The notes beneath the pieces were generated by a model, which made no database searches, was not told the origin of the DNA, and saw only the letters and a program-made list of their open reading frames with translations. Positions 1 through 6,853 of a stretch of 12,153 nt of DNA are shown in pieces. Source of the stretch: an uncultured Collinsella sp. Its GTDB lineage: Bacteria > Actinomycetota > Coriobacteriia > Coriobacteriales > Coriobacteriaceae. The stretch is from positions 1-12,153 of the forward strand of contig URIE01000047.1 of assembly GCA_900547805.1 (NCBI GenBank), in the 5' to 3' direction. How positions within the stretch are numbered: the stretch's first letter is position 1; each line of letters begins with the position of its first letter. The position numbers and the translations under genes were made by a program.

Positions 1-14
1 ATTGGGGCCAGAAC

Positions 15-64
15 AAGGAGTGTCCCTAGGTGCCGGCAGGAAAGGAACGTCCCCAAGTGCCGCC
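15..64. repeat. Two-copy tandem repeat, 27-bp period (locus 1)
   Basis: Two imperfect copies begin at 15 and 42. Copy 1 starts AAGGAGTGTCCCTAGGTGCC and copy 2 starts AAGGAACGTCCCCAAGTGCC, so 15 of the first 20 positions agree and the offset is 27 bp. The block lies in the non-coding stretch before the PTS locus. A second locus at 11491-11538 has the same 27-bp period and the same GAACGTCCCCAA core, which suggests one family of short interspersed repeats. The first about 100 bases could also include the tail of an upstream gene outside the window; no stop or product could be assigned. Confidence 0.6.
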
Positions 65-94
65 AAAATACCGTTTATCGAAGAAAAAATACCG
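65..94. promoter_or_regulatory. Direct repeat AAAATACCG x2, possible operator
   Basis: The 9-mer AAAATACCG occurs at 65-73 and again at 86-94. The 21-bp offset is two helical turns, so a protein could contact both copies on one face of the DNA. It lies upstream of the most promoter-like element nearby, TACAAT at 134-139, which has no convincing -35 box. No regulator is identified; this is a low-certainty candidate. Confidence 0.25.
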
Positions 95-160
95 CTCACC
101 GGTCATAATGACTATTCTGGCTTTGGGCTTGTCTACAATAGCTCCCGTAAAAAGAAATGC

Positions 161-196
161 GGAAGGTTACCGAGTCCCTCGGACGTGGGCCTAACC
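161..196 (+). promoter_or_regulatory. Candidate ribonucleic antiterminator (RAT) for LicT
   Basis: GGTTA (165-169) can pair with TAACC (192-196), enclosing a hairpin of CCGAG (170-174) and CTCGG (178-182) with a TCC loop. The segment starts GGAAGGTTACCGAG and ends TAACC, resembling the BglG/LicT-family target, which begins with GG, has GTTACTG in the stem and ends in AACC. It is about 7 nt longer than the usual 29-nt site, so the match is imperfect. The antiterminator encoded at 808-1662 is the obvious partner. The 3' bases also belong to a competing stem (189-251), as this mechanism requires. Confidence 0.5.
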
Positions 197-251
197 AAAG
201 TCTTTGAACGGGTGTGTCTCTATGGACGCATTCGCTTGATTTTGGTTGGGC
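189..251 (+). terminator. Candidate leader terminator competing with the RAT
   Basis: GCCTAACCAAA (189-199) can pair with TTTGGTTGGGC (241-251) as an 11-bp stem with one G-U pair and a 41-nt loop. The stem is followed by the AT-rich TATATTTAT rather than a pure T-run, so termination efficiency is uncertain. The 5' arm shares TAACC with the RAT candidate, so the two structures exclude each other. The long loop and poor U-tract are the main reasons for doubt; it could instead influence translation of the EIIA gene, whose ribosome binding site starts about 10 nt downstream. Confidence 0.35.
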
Positions 252-276
252 TATATTTATGAAGGGACATGCCACC

Positions 277-789
277 ATGGGTTTCTTTTCTCGCCTTATG
301 GGTGGCTCGGACAAGCAGGCGACTGCAGCTTCCGAGTTCGAAATCCTCGCTCCCGTTTCCGGCGAGCTTGTTCATCTAGAAAATACCAATGACCCCGCTT
401 TTAGCAGCCGTGCCGTGGGCGATGGCGTTGCCGTGGTTCCCCAAGAGGGAACGGTGTGCGCTCCTGTTTCCGGTACCGTCGCGGCGCTGTTTCCGACTGA
501 GCACGCGCTGGGCATCATGTCCGACGACAGCTCTGCTCAGGTGATGCTGCACATCGGAATCGACACTGTTAAGCTTGAGGGCAAGGGCTTCCATGCACTT
601 GTTGCCCAGGGTGACCATGTCGACGCGGGCCAGCCCCTCGTCGAGGTCGATTTCGACGCGGTTCGCGCTGCCGGCTTCGATCCCACGGTCTTCGTTATCG
701 TGTGCGAGCGTTCGGAGAACTCGACTCTTCGTGAGCATGCTTCCGGCCCTGTTGCTGTTAAAGAGCCTGTCGTCTGGCTTTCCGAGTAA
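277..789 (+). CDS. PTS EIIA component, glucose (Crr) type
   Basis: This 170-residue cytoplasmic phosphocarrier should take phosphate from HPr and pass it to the EIIB domain of the permease encoded at 1762-3378. It matches the EIIA(Glc) fold family in full length. The phosphorylated histidine is H92 in MLHIGIDTV, followed by the family hallmark KLEGKGF. The second active-site histidine is H76 in TEHALGI. Upstream motifs LAPVSGE and VCAPVSGTV are also typical. ATG 277 is chosen because GAAGGGA at 261-267 gives a proper ribosome binding site; in-frame starts further upstream would add a tail absent from the family. It is a free-standing EIIA, first in the locus and just behind the putative antitermination leader. 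No membrane segments are seen. The sugar is inferred from the neighbouring genes only. Confidence 0.93.
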   Translation: MGFFSRLMGGSDKQATAASEFEILAPVSGELVHLENTNDPAFSSRAVGDGVAVVPQEGTVCAPVSGTVAALFPTEHALGIMSDDSSAQVMLHIGIDTVKLEGKGFHALVAQGDHVDAGQPLVEVDFDAVRAAGFDPTVFVIVCERSENSTLREHASGPVAVKEPVVWLSE

Positions 790-807
790 ATTCTTGTGGT
801 GGGTACC

Positions 808-1662
808 GTGGTTATCAAGCGAGTTTTTAACAACAACGTCGCAATGGTCACTTCGGACGATGGCTCCGAGCTCATCGTCATCGGTCGAGGCCTCTGCTTT
901 GGCCGTCATGCCGGCGATGCCATCGACGAGGCGTCGATCGAAAAGACCTACGCGTTGCAGGAGGGAACTTCTCAGGATTCGCGTACGATTGACCGCTTGG
1001 CACATCTTTTGGAGTCCATCCCCACCGTCAACCTCGTGATTTCCGAGGACATCGTTCAGATGCTTCGTCGAGAGCTCAATGTCGATATCAATGACAAGAT
1101 TCTTATCGCTCTCGCAGACCATATCAGCCTCGCCCTCGATCGCGAGCGCAAAGGCGTTTCCTGCGAGAATCCGCTGCTGCTCGAGATCCAGCAGTTCTAT
1201 CGCAAGGAGTACGCGCTTGCGGGCCGTGCCCTTCAGATTATCAAGGACTATTTGGGCATCCAGATGAGCGAAGAAGAGCAGGGTTTTATTACGCTGCATA
1301 TCGTCAACGCCACCATGCCGCAACGCTCCGACCGTCTAATCATCTCGGTCCAGCTTGTTCGCGACGTGCTTGCGATTGTTTCCGAGCGCTATGCCACGAC
1401 CCTCGATGGCACCTCGCTGCCTTACGAACGCTTCGTTCGTCACCTGCAGTTTTTCGCTCAGCGAGCACTCGATCCTACGGCCGGGCAAATCAACGGAGAC
1501 GCGCTGTTCCGAATCGATGAAACGGCGTATCCGCGTGCATTCTCGTGCGCGGACGCCATAGCCGCCCACTTGTCGTCTACCTATAACGTTGTCGTTACCG
1601 ATGCCGAGAAGAGTTATCTCGCATATCACATTGTTAATCTGCTTGGAGAACCTGGTCTCTAG
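808..1662 (+). CDS. licT: BglG/LicT-family transcription antiterminator
   Basis: This 284-residue RNA-binding regulator should stop premature termination of the PTS transcript when its sugar is present. Residues 1 to about 55 form the CAT RNA-binding domain, seen as VIKRVFNNNVAMV and ELIVIGRGLCFG. Two PTS regulation domains follow, each with both conserved histidines: H105 (ADHIS) and H164 (LHIVN) in PRD1, and H212 (RHLQFFAQR) and H274 (YHIVN) in PRD2. Length matches LicT (about 277). There is no ATG; GTG 808 aligns best with the family N-terminus and follows GTGGTGGG, though GTG 796 is possible and would add four residues. It sits 18 bp after the EIIA gene. In the family, phosphorylation of PRD1 by the permease inhibits and phosphorylation of PRD2 by HPr activates; that is expected here but not shown by sequence. 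Confidence 0.92.
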   Translation: MVIKRVFNNNVAMVTSDDGSELIVIGRGLCFGRHAGDAIDEASIEKTYALQEGTSQDSRTIDRLAHLLESIPTVNLVISEDIVQMLRRELNVDINDKILIALADHISLALDRERKGVSCENPLLLEIQQFYRKEYALAGRALQIIKDYLGIQMSEEEQGFITLHIVNATMPQRSDRLIISVQLVRDVLAIVSERYATTLDGTSLPYERFVRHLQFFAQRALDPTAGQINGDALFRIDETAYPRAFSCADAIAAHLSSTYNVVVTDAEKSYLAYHIVNLLGEPGL

Positions 1663-1761
1663 GCATAACGTGCCCACACATCGATTGATATAAGGCAAGG
1701 CTCACAGTCTTGTCTAGGGCACATCTGTCTTAATTTGCGGAAAAGGAAGGGGAGTACCGCT

Positions 1762-3378
1762 ATGACCGCAAAAAAGAAGTTCAATTTCAAAGCGCCGTTG
1801 GAGGTGTTCGCGAAGTCGATCGTCCAGCCGATGATGTATCTCTCGGTTGCCGGCATCCTGCTCATCGTGGGCATCATTCTGACCAACAAGACCATCTGCG
1901 CTTTGGTCCCCGTACTGGGCTCCGGTCCGTTCCAGCTTGTGGGCGCCGTTGTCTATCAGTCGCTGATGTTTATCATCAACAACCTCTCGATTCTGTTCTG
2001 CGTGGGCATCGCCGGCGCCATGGCAAAGAAGAACAAGGGCCATGCTTCGCTGATCGCCCTGATGTCGTTCTTCCTGTTCCTGCAGGCTAACAACATCGTG
2101 CTCAACGCCACCGGCTCTCTTGCCGATGCGAGTGGTATGCTCGGCCTTACCGGAACCGGCCAGGCCACCGTTATGGGCATTCAGGTGCTCGATACCGGCG
2201 TGTTTGGCGGCATCATCCTTGGTTGCATCACCGGTGCCGTGTTCAACAAGTACTCGAACAAGCAGTTCCCCATTGCCCTTTCGATGTTCTCGGGCGTTCG
2301 CTTCCCGTTCCTGATCATGATCATCATTTCCTGGATCATGGGCGCTGGCTTCTGCATCGTTTGGCCTCCGGTTCAGGGCGCCATCTCCTCCGTTGCCGGC
2401 ATCATTAAGGAGTCGGGCAACATCGGCCTCTTTATCTACGGCATGCTCAACAAGCTGCTCGTTCCCACCGGTCTGCACCACCTCATCTACACCCCGTTCC
2501 AGTTCTCCGATGTGGGTGGCACTCTGACGCTGGGTGATCAGGTTATCGCCGGCGCCTATCCCATCCGTGTTGCCGAGATGGCAATGACGGGCCAGCCCTT
2601 CTCCGATAGCACCTACTTCAACAGCTACACCTTCAACAACCTGTGGCCCTACATCGGTATCGGTCTCGCCTTTATCTTCACTGCTTACAAGGGGAACAAG
2701 GACAAGACCAAGGCTGTCATTATCCCGCTGATCATCACCGCCGTGCTCTCCTGCGTGACCGAGCCCATGGACTTCCTCTTTGTCTTTGCCGCTCCTGTGC
2801 TCTTTGTCGTTCACTCGGTTCTTTCCGGCATCTTCCTGGTCCTGCTCAAGGTCCTCTCCGTGCCCGCTTCGACTGCAGGCGGCATCATCAACATCGTGGT
2901 TTCCAACCTGGTCCTCGGTGTCGACAAGACCAACTGGCCGGTTATGCTCGTGCTCGGAGTCGTCAACGCCGCTCTGTACTTCTTCCTCTTCACCTTCCTC
3001 ATCAAGAAGCTCAACCTCCACACGCCTGGTCGCGAGGAGGAGTCCGAGCTCGCCGAGTCCGTTGCCGAGGGCGAGGCCGCCGCATCTGTTGCGGTGAAGC
3101 AGGGCGCTGTTGCCGCGGCTCCCGCAGAGGGCGTCGATGCGGGCATTGCCGACCTGGTCGCAGGCCTTGGCGGCAAGGACAACATCGAGGAGCTCGAGAA
3201 CTGCTTTACGCGTCTCCGCGTGAACGTTAAGAACCCGGATCTCATCGATGAGAACCTCATTAACCACGTGCCCAACAGCGGCATCAACCGCAACGGCAAC
3301 AATATCCAGATCATCTTTGGCATGAAGGTCGCCGAGATGCGCGACAAGGTCGAAAACGCAATTGAGAAGGAGCAGTAA
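1762..3378 (+). CDS. glvC: PTS EIICB permease, alpha-glucoside/maltose type
   Basis: This 538-residue membrane permease moves a sugar across the membrane and phosphorylates it. Residues about 1-420 are the EIIC domain with about ten hydrophobic segments, a GLHHLIY motif and the conserved TEP motif (T333-P335). An Ala/Glu-rich linker of about 45 residues follows. The C-terminal EIIB domain carries the phosphorylated cysteine C481 in NCFTRLRV. Cysteine in this context is typical of the glucose/maltose/alpha-glucoside branch. It has no EIIA domain, so the EIIA at 277-789 fits as donor. ATG 1762 follows GGAAGGGGAG with a 7-nt spacer; the in-frame TTG at 1735 lies upstream of that site. The gap of 99 bp from licT shows only a small stem, GGCAAG (1694-1699) with CTTGTC (1709-1714). 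Specificity is inferred from the adjacent GH4 gene; glvC-like and malX-like names both fit. Confidence 0.9.
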   Translation: MTAKKKFNFKAPLEVFAKSIVQPMMYLSVAGILLIVGIILTNKTICALVPVLGSGPFQLVGAVVYQSLMFIINNLSILFCVGIAGAMAKKNKGHASLIALMSFFLFLQANNIVLNATGSLADASGMLGLTGTGQATVMGIQVLDTGVFGGIILGCITGAVFNKYSNKQFPIALSMFSGVRFPFLIMIIISWIMGAGFCIVWPPVQGAISSVAGIIKESGNIGLFIYGMLNKLLVPTGLHHLIYTPFQFSDVGGTLTLGDQVIAGAYPIRVAEMAMTGQPFSDSTYFNSYTFNNLWPYIGIGLAFIFTAYKGNKDKTKAVIIPLIITAVLSCVTEPMDFLFVFAAPVLFVVHSVLSGIFLVLLKVLSVPASTAGGIINIVVSNLVLGVDKTNWPVMLVLGVVNAALYFFLFTFLIKKLNLHTPGREEESELAESVAEGEAAASVAVKQGAVAAAPAEGVDAGIADLVAGLGGKDNIEELENCFTRLRVNVKNPDLIDENLINHVPNSGINRNGNNIQIIFGMKVAEMRDKVENAIEKEQ

Positions 3379-3381
3379 ACA

Positions 3382-4764
3382 ATGATCATTACTCTGTGTG
3401 GTGGCGGATCCACCTTTACCCCCGGCATCGTCAAGTCCATCGCCCTGCGCAAGGACGAGCTCGATGTTGACGAGATTCGTCTGTACGACATCAACGAGGA
3501 GCGCCAGCGCAAGATCGGCGTGCTCGTGGACTGGATTTTGCACGAGGACCTCGGCCTGGACATCAAGCTCACGGTGACCACCGACAAAGAGACGGCTTTT
3601 ACCGACGCGAGCTTCGTGTTTGCCCAGATGCGCGTGGGCGGCTACGCCATGCGCGAGCAGGACGAGAAGATTCCGCTGCGTCACGGCTGCGTGGGTCAGG
3701 AGACTTGCGGTTGCGGCGGCCTTGCCTACGGCATGCGCACCATCTTCCCCATGGTCGAGCTGATCGATGACGTTGAGAAGTACGCCAAGAAGGACTACTG
3801 GATTCTCAACTACTCCAACCCTGCCGCCATCGTCTCCGAGGGCTGCCGTGTGCTGCGTCCCAACGCTCGCATCATCAACATCTGCGACATGCCGATCGCG
3901 ATCATCGACGTGGTTTGCGCCGCGCTCGATATCGACAAGAAGGATGTCGAGTACGATTACTTTGGCCTCAACCACTTTGGTTGGTTCACCTCGATCCGCC
4001 ACAAGGGCGAGGAGGTGCTCCCGCAGCTGCGCGAGTACATCAAGGAGCACCAGATCCTGCTGCCCGATTCCTACCTCAAGGGCATGGGCTCGCTCATGGC
4101 AAAGAAGCCCGAGGAGGCCACTGACGAGCACCCCGAGCAGAACCGCCACACCAAGGGCAGCTGGTACTACGTCTGGAAGGGCGAGTACGAGATCATGGAG
4201 TGCTTCCCGGAGTACCTGCCTAACACGTATCTGAACTACTACCTGCAGCAGAAGGAGTTCGTCGAGCATTCCAACCCCGAGCGCACCCGTGCGAATGAGG
4301 TTGAGGAGACGCGCGAGAAGAACCTCTTCGACGGCATCGACCACTACGAGAAGACGGGCGAGATCGACGAGAGCACGTTCTATGCGGGCAGCCACGGCGA
4401 CTGGATTGCTGACCTGGCTATCGCTCTGAAGAACGACACCAAGCAGCGCTTCCTGGTCATTTGCGAGAACAAGGGCGCTATCCCCAACATGCCCTACGAC
4501 GCTATGGTCGAGCTGCCTGCCTACATTGGCAAGAACGGCCCCGAGGTCATCAGCCGCGACAACATTCCTCTGTTCCAGCAGGGCCTCATGATGCAGCAGC
4601 TGAACTCCGAGAAGCTCGTGGTCGAGGCTACGATCGAGGGTTCGTACGAGAAGGCGCTCAAGGCCTTTACGCTGAACAAGACCGTGCCGTCGATGAAGGT
4701 CGCCAAGGAGGTTCTCGACGACATGATCGAGGCCAACAAGGGTTACTGGCCCGAGCTTAAGTAA
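3382..4764 (+). CDS. glvA: 6-phospho-alpha-glucosidase, glycoside hydrolase family 4
   Basis: This 460-residue cytoplasmic enzyme should hydrolyse phosphorylated alpha-glucosides such as maltose 6'-phosphate to glucose 6-phosphate plus a sugar. GH4 enzymes need NAD+ and a divalent metal and act by an oxidation-elimination route. The N-terminal Rossmann motif GGGSTFTPGI begins at residue 7. C168 in ICDMPIAI and H198 in LNHFGW are the expected metal ligands. The CDMP sequence is regarded as characteristic of the alpha-glucosidase branch of GH4. The segments REQDEKIPL and GQETCGCGG are also conserved. It starts 3 bp after the permease stop, with AAGGAG inside the end of the permease gene as ribosome binding site. 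A strong hairpin follows 32 bp after the stop, so it is probably the last gene of its transcript. Length is normal for the family (about 440). Confidence 0.95.
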   Translation: MIITLCGGGSTFTPGIVKSIALRKDELDVDEIRLYDINEERQRKIGVLVDWILHEDLGLDIKLTVTTDKETAFTDASFVFAQMRVGGYAMREQDEKIPLRHGCVGQETCGCGGLAYGMRTIFPMVELIDDVEKYAKKDYWILNYSNPAAIVSEGCRVLRPNARIINICDMPIAIIDVVCAALDIDKKDVEYDYFGLNHFGWFTSIRHKGEEVLPQLREYIKEHQILLPDSYLKGMGSLMAKKPEEATDEHPEQNRHTKGSWYYVWKGEYEIMECFPEYLPNTYLNYYLQQKEFVEHSNPERTRANEVEETREKNLFDGIDHYEKTGEIDESTFYAGSHGDWIADLAIALKNDTKQRFLVICENKGAIPNMPYDAMVELPAYIGKNGPEVISRDNIPLFQQGLMMQQLNSEKLVVEATIEGSYEKALKAFTLNKTVPSMKVAKEVLDDMIEANKGYWPELK

Positions 4765-4796
4765 AAGCAACAGGGTTGCTGACCGCATACCTGGAG

Positions 4797-4834
4797 CAAT
4801 GCCCCGTCCACGTGATTGCGTGGGCGGGGCATTG
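4797..4834 (+). terminator. Strong hairpin terminator after glvA
   Basis: CAATGCCCCGTCCACG (4797-4812) pairs with CGTGGGCGGGGCATTG (4819-4834) through 16 pairs, one of them G-U, around a 6-nt loop. The following TCATTT is a poor U-tract, so it may act as a weakly U-dependent terminator or as a 3' end stabiliser. It separates the PTS locus from the hydrogenase operon. A smaller stem, AGCAAC/GTTGCT (4766-4780), lies directly behind the glvA stop. Confidence 0.75.
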
Positions 4835-5020
4835 TCATTTGGTAACGCGTTTTATCAAATATGGCATTTATCTGCGGTAATGTTCTATTTCACCGCTGAG
4901 GGTGACATTTCATGCCGCCTGCCGAACTGCGTGGAGACCTAACAACTTTTTAGGTCAGTGTGTTGCGTGTAGCAACTTCGCCCGGCCTCGCCTCCGGGCT
5001 GCCACATGAGAGGGGATCTT
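4835..5020 (+). promoter_or_regulatory. Hydrogenase operon promoter/leader region with clustered hairpins
   Basis: This 186-bp gap must contain the promoter of the hydrogenase operon, but no clear -35/-10 pair was found; TTATCA near 4853 and TAATGT near 4879 are weak candidates. Four stems can form in order: TCACC/GGTGA (4890-4905), GACCTAA/TTAGGTC (4936-4956), GTTGC/GCAAC (4962-4976) and GCCCGG/CCGGGC (4980-4999). The last three lie almost back to back, ending about 8 nt before the ribosome binding site GAGAGGGG at 5008-5015. This may be a cis-regulatory RNA, but it matches no riboswitch class recognised by eye. No perfect FNR or Rex palindrome was seen. Confidence 0.4.
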
Positions 5021-6853
5021 ATGGCACGACTGCATGTAATGGAGCGCAGCCACGCCCAGGCCGTCATGGACGACCTGCACGATGCACTCGGACGCCGTTT
5101 GGCGGTGAGTTCGCTCGCTCCGTGTCCCGTTGAGTTTACGGCAGCGCTCGTCAACCTGTGCTCCACCCAGAGCTGCGGCAAGTGTACGCCCTGCCGCGTG
5201 GGCCTGAGCGCGCTGAGCGATCTGCTCGCCGATGTGCTCGAGGGCCGCGCCGATGAGTCCACGCTCAACCTGATTGAGCGCACGGCCCGCACCATCTACC
5301 TTTCGAGCGACTGCGCCATCGGCTACGAGGCCGGCGCCATGGCGCTCACGGCCATTCGCGGCTTCCGCGACGACTTTGAGCACCACATCCGCGAGCACTC
5401 CTGCGGTTTTGACCGCGAGGCCCGCGTCCCGTGCGTCTCGGGCTGCCCGGCGCACGTCGACATTCCCGGGTACATTTCGCTCGTCGAGGCCGGCCGCTAT
5501 GCCGACGCCGTCAAGGTCATCCGCAAGAACAACCCGCTGCCGCTCGTCTGCGGCCTGGTGTGTGAGCATCCCTGCGAGATGCACTGCCGCCGCGGCATGG
5601 TCGATGACCCCATGAACATTCTCGCCCTCAAGCGTTTTGCCGTTGAGCACAGTGACCTCAACGACCACAAGCCGCATGTAGTGGACAACACCGGTAAGCG
5701 CGTCGCCGTGATCGGCGGCGGCCCGGCCGGCCTTTCCTGTGCCTACTACCTAGCCGTGATGGGCCACAAGGTGACCATCTTTGAGCAGCGTCACCACTTG
5801 GGCGGCATGCTGCGCTACGGCATCCCCGGCTACCGTCTGCCGCGCGAGCGCCTGCAGGCCGAGATCGACTGGATCTTGAGCGCCGGCATCGACGTTGAGC
5901 TCGATCACTCCGTGAACGGCGAGGAGCTTGCCCGCCTGCGCGACGAGTTCGATGCCGTTTACCTGGCCATCGGTGCCCACAGCGATAAGAAGCTCGGCCT
6001 TCCGGGCGAAGAGGCGCCCGGCGTGGAGTCGGCCGTCAAGATGCTGCGTGCCATTGGAGACGACGAGCTGCCCGACCTGAGCGGCCAGCGCGTGTGCGTC
6101 ATCGGCGGCGGCAACGTGGCCATGGACGTGGCTCGCTCTGCCGTGCGCTGCGGTGCCGAAAAGGTAAGCATCGTCTACCGCCGTCGCATCTGCGATATGA
6201 CGGCTCAGGACGCCGAGATTGCCGGCGCCCAGGCCGAGGGCTGCGAGGTGCTGGAGTTGACGGCCCCGCTCGCCATCGAGACGGGCGAGGACGGTCGTGT
6301 GAACGGCCTGCGCGTGCAGCCGCAGATTATCGGTGAGCCCCGCCGTGGTCGTCCGGCTCCGCGTGCCGCCGCCACGCCCGAGCGCGTCATTCCCTGCGAG
6401 CGCGTGTTTGTGGCCATTGGCCAGGACATCGATTCCAAGCCGTTTGAGGACATGGGTATTGCCTGCAAGTGGGGCTGCGTGGTCACCGATTCGGACGGCG
6501 CCGTGCCCAACTTCGAGGGTCTCTTTAGCGGTGGCGACTGCCAGACCGGCCCCGCCACCGTCATCCGCGCTATCAACGCCGGCCGCGTGGCTTCGGCAAA
6601 TATCGACCGCTATCTGGGCTTCGACCACAAGATCAAGCTCGATGTGGAACTGCCGACCGTGCAGTTTAAGGGTAAGCACGAGTGCGGCCGCTGCGAGCTG
6701 GGCGAGCGCGAGGCCGGCGAGCGTATCCACGATTGGAATCTGGTCGAGCAGGGTCTCACCGAGCAGGAGGCGCGCCAGGAGGCGAGCCGCTGCCTGCGTT
6801 GCGACCACTTTGGCTTTGGCGCGTTCCGCGGAGGGAGGAACCTGGAATGGTAG
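5021..6853 (+). CDS. Iron-sulfur flavoprotein: NuoF-type cluster domain fused to GltD-like NAD(P)H oxidoreductase
   Basis: This 610-residue protein is the likely electron-transfer partner of the hydrogenase encoded next. Residues about 45-125 match the C-terminal cluster domain of NuoF/HydB: C52, C55 and C58 in CGKCTPCRVG plus C98 in SSDCAIG. Residues about 135-215 form a GltD-type double [4Fe-4S] domain (C138, C142, C177, C181, C185, C189). An FAD Rossmann motif follows at 231-237 (IGGGPAG), then a second dinucleotide motif at 361-367 (IGGGNVA) and VYRRR, an arginine-rich stretch that in GltD relatives favours NADPH. Two more CxxC pairs sit near the C-terminus (CGRC, CLRC). The FMN/NADH-binding part of NuoF is absent. 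ATG 5021 follows GAGAGGGG; the upstream ATG 5006 lacks such a site. The gene overlaps hydA by 7 bp. Electron direction and NADH versus NADPH use are not decided by sequence. Confidence 0.88.
   Translation: MARLHVMERSHAQAVMDDLHDALGRRLAVSSLAPCPVEFTAALVNLCSTQSCGKCTPCRVGLSALSDLLADVLEGRADESTLNLIERTARTIYLSSDCAIGYEAGAMALTAIRGFRDDFEHHIREHSCGFDREARVPCVSGCPAHVDIPGYISLVEAGRYADAVKVIRKNNPLPLVCGLVCEHPCEMHCRRGMVDDPMNILALKRFAVEHSDLNDHKPHVVDNTGKRVAVIGGGPAGLSCAYYLAVMGHKVTIFEQRHHLGGMLRYGIPGYRLPRERLQAEIDWILSAGIDVELDHSVNGEELARLRDEFDAVYLAIGAHSDKKLGLPGEEAPGVESAVKMLRAIGDDELPDLSGQRVCVIGGGNVAMDVARSAVRCGAEKVSIVYRRRICDMTAQDAEIAGAQAEGCEVLELTAPLAIETGEDGRVNGLRVQPQIIGEPRRGRPAPRAAATPERVIPCERVFVAIGQDIDSKPFEDMGIACKWGCVVTDSDGAVPNFEGLFSGGDCQTGPATVIRAINAGRVASANIDRYLGFDHKIKLDVELPTVQFKGKHECGRCELGEREAGERIHDWNLVEQGLTEQEARQEASRCLRCDHFGFGAFRGGRNLEW

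Noticed and set aside
2..262. A + strand open frame of 86 codons before the EIIA gene
   Set aside because: It spans the repeat, the candidate promoter and the RAT structure, has no ribosome binding site or recognisable domain, and begins at the window edge.
1663..1761. A second RAT/terminator between licT and the permease gene
   Set aside because: Only one short stem (1694-1714) with a 9-nt loop is present, with no competing terminator and no GG...AACC pattern.
1714..4788. A minus-strand open frame of more than 1000 codons opposite glvC and glvA
   Set aside because: It mirrors two well-supported + strand genes whose codon choice avoids TTA, CTA and TCA, which leaves the opposite strand free of stops. 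The translation is a low-complexity Asp/His/Val/Leu-rich sequence with no recognisable domain.
4797..4834. Possible small RNA or attachment site from the long inverted repeat
   Set aside because: Its place 32 bp behind the glvA stop and before the next operon is explained by a terminator.
4880..4960. Possible TPP or cobalamin riboswitch (CTGAG and GGAGACCT words) before the hydrogenase operon
   Set aside because: The words occur without the rest of either consensus: no downstream GAACCTGA for TPP and no convincing B12 box. The hairpins are kept only as an unassigned leader.
6682..6846. Longer hydrogenase start inside the flavoprotein gene
   Set aside because: It would overlap the flavoprotein by more than 150 bp, and its translation there has no similarity to hydrogenases; the strong ribosome binding site is at 6830-6840.
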